In this document: positions 1 to 10,773 of the stretch, one piece after another | How the letters are laid out: the number at the start of each line of letters is the position of its first letter | How positions within the stretch are numbered: position 1 is the first letter of the stretch | Assembly (NCBI GenBank): GCA_026027325.1 | Contig: JAMSLZ010000002.1 | Span: 806,001 to 870,000 of the forward strand | From: Actinomucor elegans | Taxonomy: Eukaryota; Mucoromycota; Mucoromycetes; Mucorales; Mucoraceae | Direction: 5' to 3' | DNA: 64,000 nucleotides | The notes under the pieces: generated by a model | What the model was told of the DNA's origin: nothing | Seen by the model: only the letters and a program-made list of their open reading frames with translations | Databases searched by the model: none | Program-made: the position numbers and the translations under genes

Positions 1-684
1 ATGCTGACAATACCAAGACCAAACAAAATAAAATGCAGCACATCCATAAATCAACCCCACATGCGAGTTGCTTCGCTTGAACTCGATATCAAATACCAAG
101 AAATCGATCCACAAGAAAATGGCTGGGAACAAATGAAGCGTACAATCGAGTAGCAATGGAATACCTGGTAGATCTTCCGGGACCAATAAACTACGGTCTA
201 TCAGTATCATTGACCAATACATAACACTGATTAACCCTTCCATCTATTAATAACACGTCGTGAGTATATACAAATGTTTTAACGTGTTGAATAGTTACAG
301 GTGTGGCGATATTAGCTACAATTTCATATAATACTAGTAGAGTTGACAGTTAAGTACTACATTTACTTTTTGAGCTTTTTTATTTATCTTACCTGGCGAA
401 AAACTGGGTATAAAAAATCGAATAATTTTCAAGCCAAAGGCCATGGTAGCAATACTTAGGCCTAGAATTGTTAAATACTTGTATAATACACGACATGTTT
501 AGTATTTCCAACTGCTGTATGATATAATTTTTTTCTTTTTTTTTTTTTTTTTTTTTACCTGATATTGCCCGCCGAAACCAAGTGCGTAAGGATTCTCGAA
601 AGCGGGCGAGTTCATATTTCGAAGTGCATAAATATTGGAAAAGAGTCCAACAGAATTAAAGACTAAACTCAATACATGAGGCAT
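1..684 (-). CDS. FAR-17a/AIG1-like multispanning membrane protein (3' end outside window)
   Basis: Four exons can be joined on the minus strand: 559-684, 393-477, 299-333 and 1-243, the last running off the left edge. The start is the ATG at 682-684. The joined product is hydrophobic. It begins MPHVLSLVFNSVGLFSNIYA and later carries MEGLISVMYWSMILIDRSLL and a HLFPAIFLWIDFLVFDIEF segment, which resemble the transmembrane core of the androgen-induced AIG1/FAR-17a family. Animal members are hydrolases of fatty acid esters of hydroxy fatty acids in membranes; the fungal role is less clear. The His of HLFPAIF lies where the family has a conserved His. All introns have GT-AG ends and the frame stays open across the three joins. 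The C-terminus is not in the window, so length and final membrane segments are unknown. Family assignment rests on remembered motif resemblance. Confidence 0.75.
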
Positions 685-2906
685 CTTGACAAAAAGTTTT
701 ATGAAAGGAAAAGAAAAAGAAAAATAACGTAATTGTTTCGATAGTTTCTTTTATGAACAAATCAAGTTCCTGCTTACTGCTGCTGTGCTTCGGCCCTAAT
801 GTTCTTCCCCGTTGTTTCACACTCCTGCTCAGGACCAACTATGAATTTTAAAATGCACGGTAATAGACGTTTTAAAAGGACAACGTTTACTGGAGGCTGG
901 AAGTTTCATGCTATTTTTTTTTCCCGGAACAGTGATTGAGCGCCCCATAATACGTTTTATTCAAATATTTTCGGATGCGGCAAGCCCCCTTTAGTTTATC
1001 CGAAGTTTTAGTTAACTGGGTATAGAACGTAATGAAAATCAAAAGAGCGATACATGAACTTACTCACATTAAGGCAAAGAATACGCGTTATTTCAACTTC
1101 AACGACTTTTCTGAAATGAGAAATTTGACATGGTAAGGCGTTCGTAGTACATATTGGTACATTTTCAGAAGATTCCGGTATTTATGTATCCAAAGTGATA
1201 GAGAACAATTGATTTGATACTCATTGATGTACTGAAAGTGCATTATATTATTGCGATACCATTGCCGATAGTTGTAACCTGCTTTTCTCTTCTTCTAATC
1301 GCTTAATTAATCAGGAATCTATTCATATTCGTAAGCAGTAGCTATCCCTCGCATAATCTGATACGATATTTTCCGCTTAGGTTACTTGGCCTACCTACGC
1401 ACAAAAAAGCCCATCAAAAATACTAGTGTATTATGTTTTGTTCTGTAGAAAATGAACCTTTATTAGTAATTGTCCTCCGAAACATTTCTTTGTATTGTTA
1501 AAATGCGCTTCAAGATAGATATACCGGTGCTGTTGTATAAAATATCTAGATATTGATTGGATATTAACCTAGAATCAGGATTTTTTTGTCATGAACTTTA
1601 TCCTTCTTGTTAATAACAAATGACTGCCAATATACAATTGACATTTTAATAGCATTTGTATAGATGTTAATTTAGTATTGAAAGCTGCAAAGATCAATAT
1701 CGATTTCATCAAGTTAAAAAGTTATCATTAGTAGAGATCATCTTGTGAATTAATGAAAAATATAACAGTTTCAATATTGCGCATTTAAAATATATACCCT
1801 AAATATGTTTGTATACTTTCAATATATACCCAGTCTACGTTATTAATATAAGGTTTCTCCAAAATACCATCTATGTTCTCCACAAAAAAAAAAAAAATAG
1901 TACTGTCCCAAAAAATCGGCTTAAGGTTTAGTGTCTTTAGAACTCCTACATTTTGGCCCCCTTTTAACCTTTCTAAATCCATAGACTAATTTCGGTTTAA
2001 TATCGCATATGAAGATCCATAAATGTTCAGATTGAAACACTGTACCTATTAGAAGCACAATTTAACTGAAATACTATGAGTATACTATATTTTAGTGATC
2101 GGCTATAATAGACATGTATTTTATATAATTTGAATGTCATCAATAGATCTCTAAATCGATCTAGGTTCAATCTCACATTTGTCAAATATTGCATATTCGT
2201 AATGAATGATTGTGGCTATTGAACCTTTTATTAGTCTAATGTGTAGCTAATTTATGCTAATATATGATGGTTTATAGTAAGTTGCTAGATTGCCTACAAA
2301 ACTTGAAACTTGGCCCATTTTGGTCCAATACCGCAACTAACAAATATTCCATATTCAAAATGAACTACTCAATCCATTACAGCACAATTCATTGAGGAAT
2401 AAGAACTAATTAATCCATCCATTTTCCAGTTGAAACTTTGGATAAGTGATGCTTGCCGTGTCTCGTTTAAGCATGGTATTTATTATTATAGTATACACTT
2501 GTCTTTAAGCCACCAATTTCATATCAATGGCCGTAGGAGAATGACTCTATATACAATTACCTTAAGCTGAACCTTTCAAGGTAGATCAAGGAACAGTATT
2601 CCAGTATCACCTCAACCGGTAAAGAGACTCAGCTTGGGAACGAGTCAATAATTGAAGATCTGCAGCTAGCCACAATATAGTGCTTTTTTTGTGATCATAT
2701 GTGTTTAGGTTTATACTAAAACTGTCGTGCACGTCAAATGTTGATACACATAGTCTTCCAACCGACGTATGTAGCATATTTATGACTAAAGGCAGCTTTT
2801 TGGCAACCGTTGACTATCCTCAGAAATAAATTTGCACTTGTCAAGATGCAAGGATTCCAGTAATAGTAGTAGAGGAGAAAACTCACCAAAGAATCCAAGA
2901 TATATA
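685..2906. other. AT-rich spacer, no supported gene
   Basis: About 2.2 kb of AT-rich sequence upstream of the AIG1-like gene. Reading frames are short and interrupted and I recognise no protein motif. It may hold very decayed gene relics, but nothing that can be named. Confidence 0.5.
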
Positions 2907-4448
2907 TCACATATATGCAGAGCTACAGAGTTTAGATTTTTTTATAGGCAGAATAGGACTACAATGGGACAGAAAGGCATCAATTAGGACCAAATGTTCC
3001 AGCTGAAAGCAATTTGCCAAAATATGATCTAGAAAATAACCTCTTGCTACGTTTAAGACTCCAGTTTTAATCCTGCAATCGAGTTGCAAAGCAGTTATTT
3101 TGTTGCCCAAGCCTTCCAATAGTGTCATATGAGAGAGAATAGAGTCAGCATAATCTTCTAGATTGCCGAAATTGATACATATGCTATAGCTGCACTTTAT
3201 TTGGTTGTTAAGGATGGAAAGCATGTCTACATTAAGATAGGAATTACAATAGTTGTGCTCGGTTTTCAGGATAATAAAAGACAGGTCTTCATTACAAATA
3301 GAACTGTCATGACGGATAATAAACAGGATTTTGCTTTTGTCGGATTAGATTCTGTTCTTGAATGTGATAGATAGCAGCTCGCATGCATTCTTGAAGTTGG
3401 ATGCGAAAAAATCGTATTTTTGAGAAATGCTCTAAGAACTGATGACAGGCCTCTTATGAACTCTCTGTGTCCATGGTGTCGTTACCACCCAATTTCAATA
3501 CGGAATGTGAAGGGGATTTGCGCACAATATATATATCACTGAATCGTTGTTAATTAACAATAGAGTGGTATGAAGCTCTTCAACGGTGTACTTTTGTTTA
3601 ATAATGAAGATATCATTTAGCATCCTACACTATAATTGAGGTATCTTTTATTGGATCTGTATCTGTATCTATATTTGAACGGCAGAAGTTTATCCTTCGT
3701 TTCTTCAATGAGACACAATTACCAATGTGTTTGTTAAATTCAAATATGGATATACGGCCCTTCTCTTTGATTGGAGTGAGATCCTGTATTTTGAGGGACG
3801 CAAGTATCTTTTTCCGTTAGCAAGTGAGATAACTCATAATTTTGTCTACCTCATGCTACAGATTTGTATTGTTTGTCGCTTACGTGTAATTTTGTCGATC
3901 TATCTCGTATTTTCCAAACAGCTTTTCCATAATAAAGAAAATCTCGTAGCATAAATGGATGCTTGATTAGGTGAAAGTGTCTCCGCTTTCCTTCTTGTAA
4001 AGCTGTAATCAATAATTTCAAACTGCTTCATCAAATACATCGGCTTTTAGCAATTGTCTGATATTGGAACAGAATTCAGTCAACGTAGTAAAATGATCCA
4101 GATTCAGAGCACGGCCATTAAGTATAGTGAAATAATTCGCAGGCCTAAATAGATGAGGTACACAAGAAACGTCGAGTCCATCCACCAACAAGCCTAAAGG
4201 TGGATTTGCTATTATACTATTAGTGAAAATTCGCGGCTGGCGTATGGTTATGAGTTTGATATCAGCATAGACCGTTGCTGAGCAGTTGGTTCCCTGTTTT
4301 TACAAACAAGTTGCAATTACATAATATTTTTGGGATACTCGATTTTGTTTGCGACCTTGATTATGATTTTAGTCGGTAATATGTCCCAAGAACCCATATG
4401 AAGGAAGCTAAGATAAATGAAAAGGAGTAGATTTGAAACAGCCGCCAT
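2907..4448 (-). pseudogene. Decayed F-box/leucine-rich-type gene
   Basis: On the minus strand a degraded F-box protein can be followed downstream from an ATG at 4446-4448. Near 4385 the F-box-like segment LPTKIIIKVANKIEYPKN appears. It meets an in-frame TAA, then continues as LQLVCKNREPTAQQ, and then shifts frame to YADIKLITIRQPRIF. From there an open stretch runs to a stop near 4007, and a further segment with ALQEGKRRHFHLIKHPF follows in the same direction. At 2907-3224 an open stretch contains LEHLVLIDAFLSHCSP and NKITALQLDC, typical of the repeated C-terminal part of these proteins. In-frame stops and at least one frameshift mean it cannot make a full protein. F-box proteins are adaptors of SCF ubiquitin ligases and form large, fast-changing families in Mucorales. 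Exact limits of the relic are uncertain. Confidence 0.6.
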
Positions 4449-5754
4449 AGTCGTATATATTCAAAGTTTTAACTGTAAATACAAGTCTGAGTTGGACATG
4501 ACATATCCTTGAACTTTCGAAACAACTGGAACGAAAACGCTACATAATTCGGTTACATACTTATAACAAGACAGATGGTGCCTATTGGTCATTACAAAAT
4601 GCAACAGCCTCTTCCTTGGATACTAAAAATTTGACATGGTAAGATGTTTCAGCGTATATTTATACTATCCATATGGTTATATTTGTTACTATTTGCAAAG
4701 AGATATTGTGAATCTTTCATAATAAGGATGCAAAGCGACGTTAATATTTAATTAGACTATTAGGATATATAAAATGGAAAATATGCCACAGTTACATTAT
4801 CACTACTGTAAGACTGTCTCGTATTTTATTGGACTACTTTACATGATAATGTTTTAAGCACTCGTCAAAACTTATTATACACTGATAATTCCTGAAGTTT
4901 TCTTTTTGGTATGGCCGAATTAAAGCTGCTTCGTAAGATGAATCTTTTGGACCTTCTTTATTCCGCACTTGGCAATAGTATTCGTGCTATATACTAGTCT
5001 TTTTTTTTTTCACAGAGTATTTATAGTGAAGGAAGTGTACTATTCGTGCTTGAGTATATATAATCGTATTTTTTTTTCTTTTTTTTATTTTGTATCATAA
5101 ATTTAACTTTTAGCTATAAAACCATGGAGTCGGAAAATCGAATCATTTTCAACAGTAATAGATAGTTGGATTAAAGAATGGGGTATAGTTTTTGCATCAT
5201 TCTACATGCAATAACATTTTGTTAAAGGCTGCTAGTGTTATTGATATCTGTGTAATCTTTTTGATCATCTAAATTCGTATTGGAAGTACTTTGTGATTTC
5301 AGGAAGCTAAGCTGGAGTTACAATCATATTCAATTGCCGAGAGCCAATAATATTTGCATGAAAGCCGATACCAAGGCGCCTTAATAACTATAACAATCTG
5401 AATCAAGTCGCCCTAGTAATTACCATAGTCTCAAGTGAAATAAATTTGTAGACACTAGTGACCATTGTGCAAATCGTCTTAACAACACCATTTGTCAGAA
5501 TAAACTACTTTGGATCTCCGCGTCTCAACCAAGAAATCGCGAGTATTTAATGAATTCCATAGGTGCTGCCGAGCAACTGAATGATTGACGTCACGAGAAT
5601 AGGAAAACTGAAGGATGGCTGCGTTTAAATAAGTTGTGGGGTGTGGTTGGAGGGGTAAAGAATAAGAAAAACAAATTTTTACCATTACTTACCTTCCCTT
5701 TTGTTATTCATTAAGTCATCCAAACCCCCCTTCTCTTAAATAACATTAACTGCA
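4449..5754. other. AT-rich spacer with the upstream region of the complex I gene
   Basis: No supported gene in about 1.3 kb. It contains short poly(T) runs (near 5000-5090) and, close to its right end, a perfect TGACGTCA palindrome listed separately. The last 60 bases before the next start codon are pyrimidine-rich, as is common before fungal start sites. Confidence 0.5.
5586..5593. promoter_or_regulatory. Candidate CRE (ATF/CREB site) upstream of complex I 24 kDa gene
   Basis: Perfect 8-base palindrome TGACGTCA, 162 bases before the ATG at 5755. This is the consensus site for ATF/CREB-class bZIP factors, and such a factor is encoded at 26552-27269. Function is inferred from the motif only; one 8-mer can occur by chance. 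Confidence 0.35.
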
Positions 5755-6674
5755 ATGAATTCTATGCGCTCTCTTGTTCGTCAAGCTGCTAAGCCATTTG
5801 CACGAAATGCTTTTGCCAAGCGTACAATCTATTCTACTCGTGCTTCTCTTTCCGACGCTATCTTTGTGGTAATGTGTCAATATACAAAGGAAATGCACAA
5901 GTGTTTGATATTAACCTGTCTATTTAATCAACTCAATTCAACTATTATACAACTCACTACACAACCTATTTATCAACGAATAGCACCGTGATACACCCGA
6001 GAACAATGCCAATGTTCCTTTTGAATTCACCGCCGACAATCAAAAGCGCATTACTGAAATTTTAAAGAAATACCCTGAACAATACAAGAAGGGTGCCATT
6101 ATGCCTCTTTTAGATCTCGGTCAAAGACAGAATGGATTCACCTCTATTTCAGTTATGAACGAAGTTGCTCGTTTATTAGAGGTTCCTCCTATGCGTGTTT
6201 ATGAAGTAGCTACTTTCTATACCATGTATAACCGTCAACCTGTTGGCAAATACTTCCTTCAACTCTGTACAACAACTCCATGTCAATTGGGTGGTTGCGG
6301 TTCTACAAAGATTTTGAATGCTATCAAGGATAACCTTGGTATCGAGGTTGGTGAAACAACCAAGGATGGTAAATTCACTTTAGTCGAGGTTGAATGTGCT
6401 GGTGCTTGTGTCAACGCTCCCGTCATGGCCATTAACGATGATTACTATGTAAGTTGCTATAGATTTTTGATTAGTTGCAAACCTAATACAATGCAAATAG
6501 GAGGATTTGACACCAGAGACAACCGAGAAACTTTTGGAAAATTTAAAGGCTGATAAGCCAATTACACCTGGACCTCAATCCGGCCGTCATACTTGTGAAT
6601 ATGCTCCCGGTCAATATACTACTTTGAACGAAGAACCTTATGGCCCTGGCTTCAGAGTTCGTGATGATTTGTAA
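5755..6674 (+). CDS. nuo-24: NADH:ubiquinone oxidoreductase 24 kDa subunit (NDUFV2/NUO-24)
   Basis: Three exons, 5755-5868, 5984-6448 and 6501-6674, give a 250-residue protein, the usual length for the mitochondrial 24 kDa subunit. The first 30 residues are rich in Arg, Ser and Ala without acidic residues ([20 protein letters not shown]), a typical matrix-targeting presequence. The mature part has the thioredoxin-like [2Fe-2S] fold signature: Cys133 and Cys138 in [15 protein letters not shown], and Cys176 and Cys180 in [13 protein letters not shown]. These ligate the N1a cluster of the NADH-oxidising arm of respiratory complex I. The C-terminus ([15 protein letters not shown]) also fits the family. 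A CRE-like site lies 162 bases upstream of the start codon. The gene converges with the lipid kinase on the other strand, with only 125 bases between the two stop codons. Confidence 0.95.
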
Positions 6675-6799
6675 AGAGATTAATGTTATAGAATTCAATT
6701 AAAAAAATAAGAAAATGGTAGTATATATATAATACATTCATTTGAAGCAAATCCATATGAGAGTGTATGTGTGTTTATTTTATACAGACATTGAGCTAG

Positions 6800-8233
6800 T
6801 TAAACAAAAATGGTAAAGGAGGAAAGTTCGGTATTAGATCCAACTACTTGCAAATGAACTACACCGTTAGCAGGCAATTGATGAATTTCACCATCCAGAC
6901 AAAGTTCGGCTTTCTCTTTGACGCGTAACATTAATTCAGTTGCCTTGAAATATTCTACATTTGCCAGATCCACATGTTTGCCTTGTTGGAATGCCTGAAT
7001 ACTAGCCTGTGTTAATGCATCTGCATCCACTTCTCTTAACAAGACAATATCCATATCTTGTGTCAAAGCAGATGCGAATGGGGCAATCTTGAACCCCTTT
7101 TCCAAGGAATGCTGCTTGCTTACAATAAAATAAGTAAACTTTTTATCATCCAGGACGACATCATCTTCTTGGTGGATAAATGCCTGCGTATCCACATCAT
7201 ATTTTTGAGCCTTTCTCAACACTAATTCACCTTGATACTGTTGCAGAAACTTGAGTAATACCATAGCTACCAATGAAAACCGTTTATTACCCATAAAATA
7301 GCGCAAGTACCTGGACTTGGACACGATTTGAGCGTGGAATCCCCAACTCATTACTACAAGTAAACGTGTAGACTGTTTGGTCTTGTCATAGTGTACATGA
7401 TCTTGCCATTTGTCAGCCGCGTTGCTGTGGCCAAATTGCACATCCATCCAATAAAATGGTTTTTCTGTAGTAGCACGGATGATACGCAACGTAGCTTGCT
7501 CAATACTGTTATCCAGGCCGAGACCTAACGCAAACGCGTTACCAGAACCAGCAGGAATAACACCCAAACGAAACTGACCGATTGCAATAGCAGTAGCATC
7601 GGCTAGTCCATTCACAATTTCATGTAAAGTACCATCACCGCCCATACTAACAACGATAGTGGGGTCGTCTCTGTTGGTGAGGATGCGTTGGCCCAAGGAT
7701 TCGGCCAAAGCACGTGTCTTGCCGTCCTTTTGCGTTTGGATCTTGGTGATATTAGCATCAAGAAATCCAGCTTGTCGTAGCATGGGATAAACAATGTTGG
7801 CATAGTGGGATTCGGCTTGTTGAGAGCCTGAGGTTGGGTTTACAATCAAGATGATCTTGGTGGAGGCGAGCGTGGTGCGGTGAGGCAAGGCTTGATATTG
7901 TAGCTGCTGGAAAAAGTCTGATTGGCTTGTTGCTGCGGTATGGGTATAACACAAGGTACGACGTGTCCATTTGGTATCTTTTGGTCGAACATTGGTTAAC
8001 AAATTCTTTTTATCATGGTCAGGTACAGAGACTGGATTCTCGGTTGTAACTAAGTGGATAGTTAGCTGAGTAGAATCAAAATCAATGCCGTAGATCAAAT
8101 CAAGGTCGATTGTTTCTGCTTGTTGCTCCGCTGTGGGACTGGATAACTCTTGGATGATTAATTGCTGATCTTTTAAGCTCAAACAGTACGTTTTATCATC
8201 GTCTTTATCTTTGACAGTTGCAGAAATAGACAT
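6800..8233 (-). CDS. LCB4: Sphingoid long-chain base (sphingosine) kinase
   Basis: Single-exon gene of 477 residues on the minus strand. The diacylglycerol-kinase catalytic domain begins around residue 125 with ILIVNPTSGS (131-137 being the VNPTSGS loop). The nucleotide-binding signature SMGGDGTLHEIVNGL follows, with GGDGT at residues 198-202, and then the IPAGSGNAFALGLG loop. The region after that (YWMDVQFGH, SWGFHAQIVSKSRYLRYFMG) and the C-terminal lid with CLDGEIHQ match eukaryotic sphingosine kinases rather than bacterial lipid kinases. The enzyme would phosphorylate sphingoid bases with ATP to give long-chain base phosphates, linking sphingolipid breakdown and signalling. A ceramide kinase is a less likely alternative. 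The about 120-residue N-terminal part is the usual poorly conserved extension. There is no intron, unlike most neighbours. Confidence 0.85.
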   Translation of the reverse strand: MSISATVKDKDDDKTYCLSLKDQQLIIQELSSPTAEQQAETIDLDLIYGIDFDSTQLTIHLVTTENPVSVPDHDKKNLLTNVRPKDTKWTRRTLCYTHTAATSQSDFFQQLQYQALPHRTTLASTKIILIVNPTSGSQQAESHYANIVYPMLRQAGFLDANITKIQTQKDGKTRALAESLGQRILTNRDDPTIVVSMGGDGTLHEIVNGLADATAIAIGQFRLGVIPAGSGNAFALGLGLDNSIEQATLRIIRATTEKPFYWMDVQFGHSNAADKWQDHVHYDKTKQSTRLLVVMSWGFHAQIVSKSRYLRYFMGNKRFSLVAMVLLKFLQQYQGELVLRKAQKYDVDTQAFIHQEDDVVLDDKKFTYFIVSKQHSLEKGFKIAPFASALTQDMDIVLLREVDADALTQASIQAFQQGKHVDLANVEYFKATELMLRVKEKAELCLDGEIHQLPANGVVHLQVVGSNTELSSFTIFV

Positions 8234-8422
8234 GATGTTTCAAATAAAATTTAAAAGCGAAAAAAAAGAAAGGAAAAGATTAAAAGTCAAAGCCTTCATA
8301 GGAATTAAATCCCGCAGATTGCAAGCGTTATCAGTTTAATGATGCAATTGAACTATTGCTATCTTTACATTTTTATGAAGTTTGAGTGTTGTTCAATACA
8401 AAAATCTCCAGTATGAAATGTA

Positions 8423-8623
8423 ATGGATCTAGTTAGCAAAATATACTCCTTGTTAAGAGCTGTAGTAGGCGCAACAATTCATTTTACATTTGAAGTAGTG
8501 AGCAGATGCGACATTTCACTGGAATCAGTCAAAGAATGCAGAGACTTTAAAAATGACGAGGGATATGCGTTTATGCTATTTTTTTTAGTATTAGATCTAA
8601 AGAACATATTGGAACTAAAGTAG
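8423..8623 (+). pseudogene. Short translated relic, shared pattern with 24.1 and 45.6 kb
   Basis: A 66-codon open stretch. Its middle, reading IHFTFEVVSRCDISLESVKE, resembles in spacing and residues the stretches near 24.2 kb and 45.7 kb, with a hydrophobic strand, then Cys-Asp-Ile or Cys-Ser-Ile, then an acidic patch with another Cys. I read all of these as remains of one gene family whose function I cannot name. It could also be chance similarity between AT-rich frames. Confidence 0.3.
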
Positions 8624-9477
8624 CTGTTATAGTGCCTCTTACCTTAAATCAGAAGGCTATTAGAAAAATTTAGGAAGTTTTATCGGATTAGATCTTTACT
8701 TGCTTGCTTCTGTCTTCATTCAAAGCTAGTTGTTTGTTTTCTGATAATTGTACACACTAGGGGAATAGTAAGATATTGAAGCATACCATAATGCTCAGAC
8801 AGTACTCATTAGTGCGTTAGTTATTGAAAAGTTATGCAAGTATATTTTTTATTCCAATCATATAACAAGGACCACTTAAATTAAATACTAGTCAGAAAGA
8901 ATTTTAGCTATTTTATGCAGGGCTTCTTGACAAACAAGAGTCAAAAGAATATATATATCATTAAAATAATTAGGGCTTATTAAAACTTGAAAAAATAAAG
9001 CCAAGTATTCTTGATTCACAGAGTTAAAGATATACCTTTTTATAACACGTTCAACCGCGAGAAGACAAGAGTACATTCTGGTCCCAAAAAAGGGGGAGGG
9101 GAAACTTGTACAAGTACATTGAGTGACGCCAATACACTCGCCTCTACAAGTTTCTCCAAGAGCCTTAGGAATCACAATAAGGACGCCAAAGGTTGGTGAC
9201 TGAGGCAATTTTGACAAGGCAGCATTCCAGCACTTAGTACCATCCAGTCGCTCAGAGTAACTATCATCAAACTCACTAGTTTATAAATTGTAGGTGGTTT
9301 TAGCGCGAACCTACAATTCTAGCTTGTGCTTAGAATCCAAGAGTAAAAGCCATAAGAGACTAAGTTGTACGACTCACGAACAACAGCCTTATTAAAAAAA
9401 CAGGCGAATGAATTGAAGACGTCGAAGCCATGAGCCTCCAGTTACTCTGTATTGTCCTTTTCCCCATTTCGCACTTG

Positions 9478-9495
9478 ACTTGGCCTAGGCCAAGT
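9478..9495. repeat. 18-bp perfect palindrome
   Basis: ACTTGGCCTAGGCCAAGT reads the same on both strands. It lies in a locally GC-richer patch, about 300 bases before the tandem array. It could be a protein-binding site or the end of an element; nothing else in the sequence decides this. Confidence 0.6.
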
Positions 9496-9790
9496 GGGCG
9501 CTAACTTGCTGTTTTCCGCGCGTAAGTCAAAGATAAAAAAAAAAAGAATTACATACGTCAATGCCCCCCACTGGCTACTGCGCAATGAAGCAAACACAGT
9601 TAAAGTAAAATCAGAGAAATGTCAACCAAGCCGAAGCCCAGTGACACTTTAGCCATCTAGCTTCCCTGGCCTTTCATAGAAACTATGACTCCCCAACTCC
9701 ATGGAAGAACATAGAGCGAAAGCACTACTGAATAGAAAAAGAAAAAAAGTCTAGAAGATCAATATTATACTTATCATACATATACTACAG

Positions 9791-10773
9791 AATAAAAAAT
9801 CACCAGAAAGGTTCCGTTGGTTTTTGATGTTATATAGCTAACCTCCAGCTTGCTACAAGAATCAGAGATCAGAGAAGACGGCTTTTTTATTCGGTACATA
9901 GTACGAGGCATTCAAAAAATCACAACCCAGCAATACTACCACCTAAAAAGACTACCATAATGAAGTGGAATTCAGTGAGAATCACCTTACTGAAACCAAA
10001 TGCAGTATATAAATACATCTTCATTATAATTTATAGCATAAAGCTATAAATTTCCAAGCGCCATGTTGGAAGTAGGTGTTTGTATTCTCTTTTCTTATTA
10101 AGCAGGAATCCATTCAAGGGAGCATCTGCATTACAAAATAAAAAACCGTTAGAAAGATTCTGTTGGTTCTTGATGTTATACAGCTAACCTCCAGCTTGCT
10201 ACAAGAATCAGAGATCAGAGAAGACGGCTTTTTTATTCGGTACATAGTACGAGGCATTCAAAAAATCACAACCCAGCAATACTACCACCTAAAAAGACTA
10301 CCATAATGAAGTGGAATTCAGTGAGAATCACCTTACTGAAACCAAATGCAGTATATAAATACATCTTCATTATAATCCATAGCATAAAGCTATAAATTTC
10401 CAAGCGCCATGTTGGAAGTAGGTGTTTGTATTCTCTTTTCCTATTAAGCAAGAATCCATTCAAGGGAGCAACTGCATTACAAAATAAAAAACCGTTAGAA
10501 AGATTCTGTTGGTTCTTGATGTTATGAAACTAACCTCCAGCTTGCTACAAGAATCAGAGATCAGAGAAGACGGCTTTTTTATTCGGTACATAGTACGAGG
10601 CATTCAAAAAATCACAACCCAGCAATACTACCACCTAAAAAGACTACCATAATGAAGTGATATTCAGTGAGAATCACCTTACTGAAATCAAATGCAGTAT
10701 ATAAATACATCTTCATTATAATCCATAGCATAAAGCTGTGAATTTCCAAGCGCCATGTTGGAAGTAGGCGTTG
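9791..10773. repeat. Tandem array of a 346-bp unit, about 2.8 copies
   Basis: Three near-identical head-to-tail units: 9791-10136, 10137-10482 and 10483 to about 10773, the last cut short. Anchors such as CTCCAGCTTGCTACAAG recur exactly 346 bases apart. Copies differ by only a few single-base changes, for example TATATAGCTAAC, TATACAGCTAAC and TATGAAACTAAC at the same place. Each unit has a TATA-like motif (CAGTATATAAATACATC) followed by AAGCGCCATGTTGGAAGTAGG. No reading frame is conserved in all copies: the minus-strand frame open in copy 2 is stopped in copy 1. The array is therefore probably non-coding. Recent tandem duplication is the simplest reading; tandem promoters or pieces of a mobile element are alternatives. 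Confidence 0.9.

Larger units (their letters stand above)
8234..9790. other. Spacer with one translated relic and a palindrome
   Basis: About 1.5 kb without a supported gene. It holds the translated relic at 8423-8623 and the palindrome at 9478-9495, both listed separately. From about 9040 to 9720 base composition is richer in G and C than the surrounding spacers, and the 346-bp repeat array starts just after it. Confidence 0.45.

Noticed and set aside
1119..1136. AAATTTGACATGGTAAG shared with about 4628-4645 as a dispersed repeat
   Set aside because: Similarity falls off within a few bases on both sides; too short to call a repeat.
10266..10463. Minus-strand frame inside copy 2 of the 346-bp array
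   Set aside because: The same frame is stopped in copy 1, and it lacks an ATG in good context.
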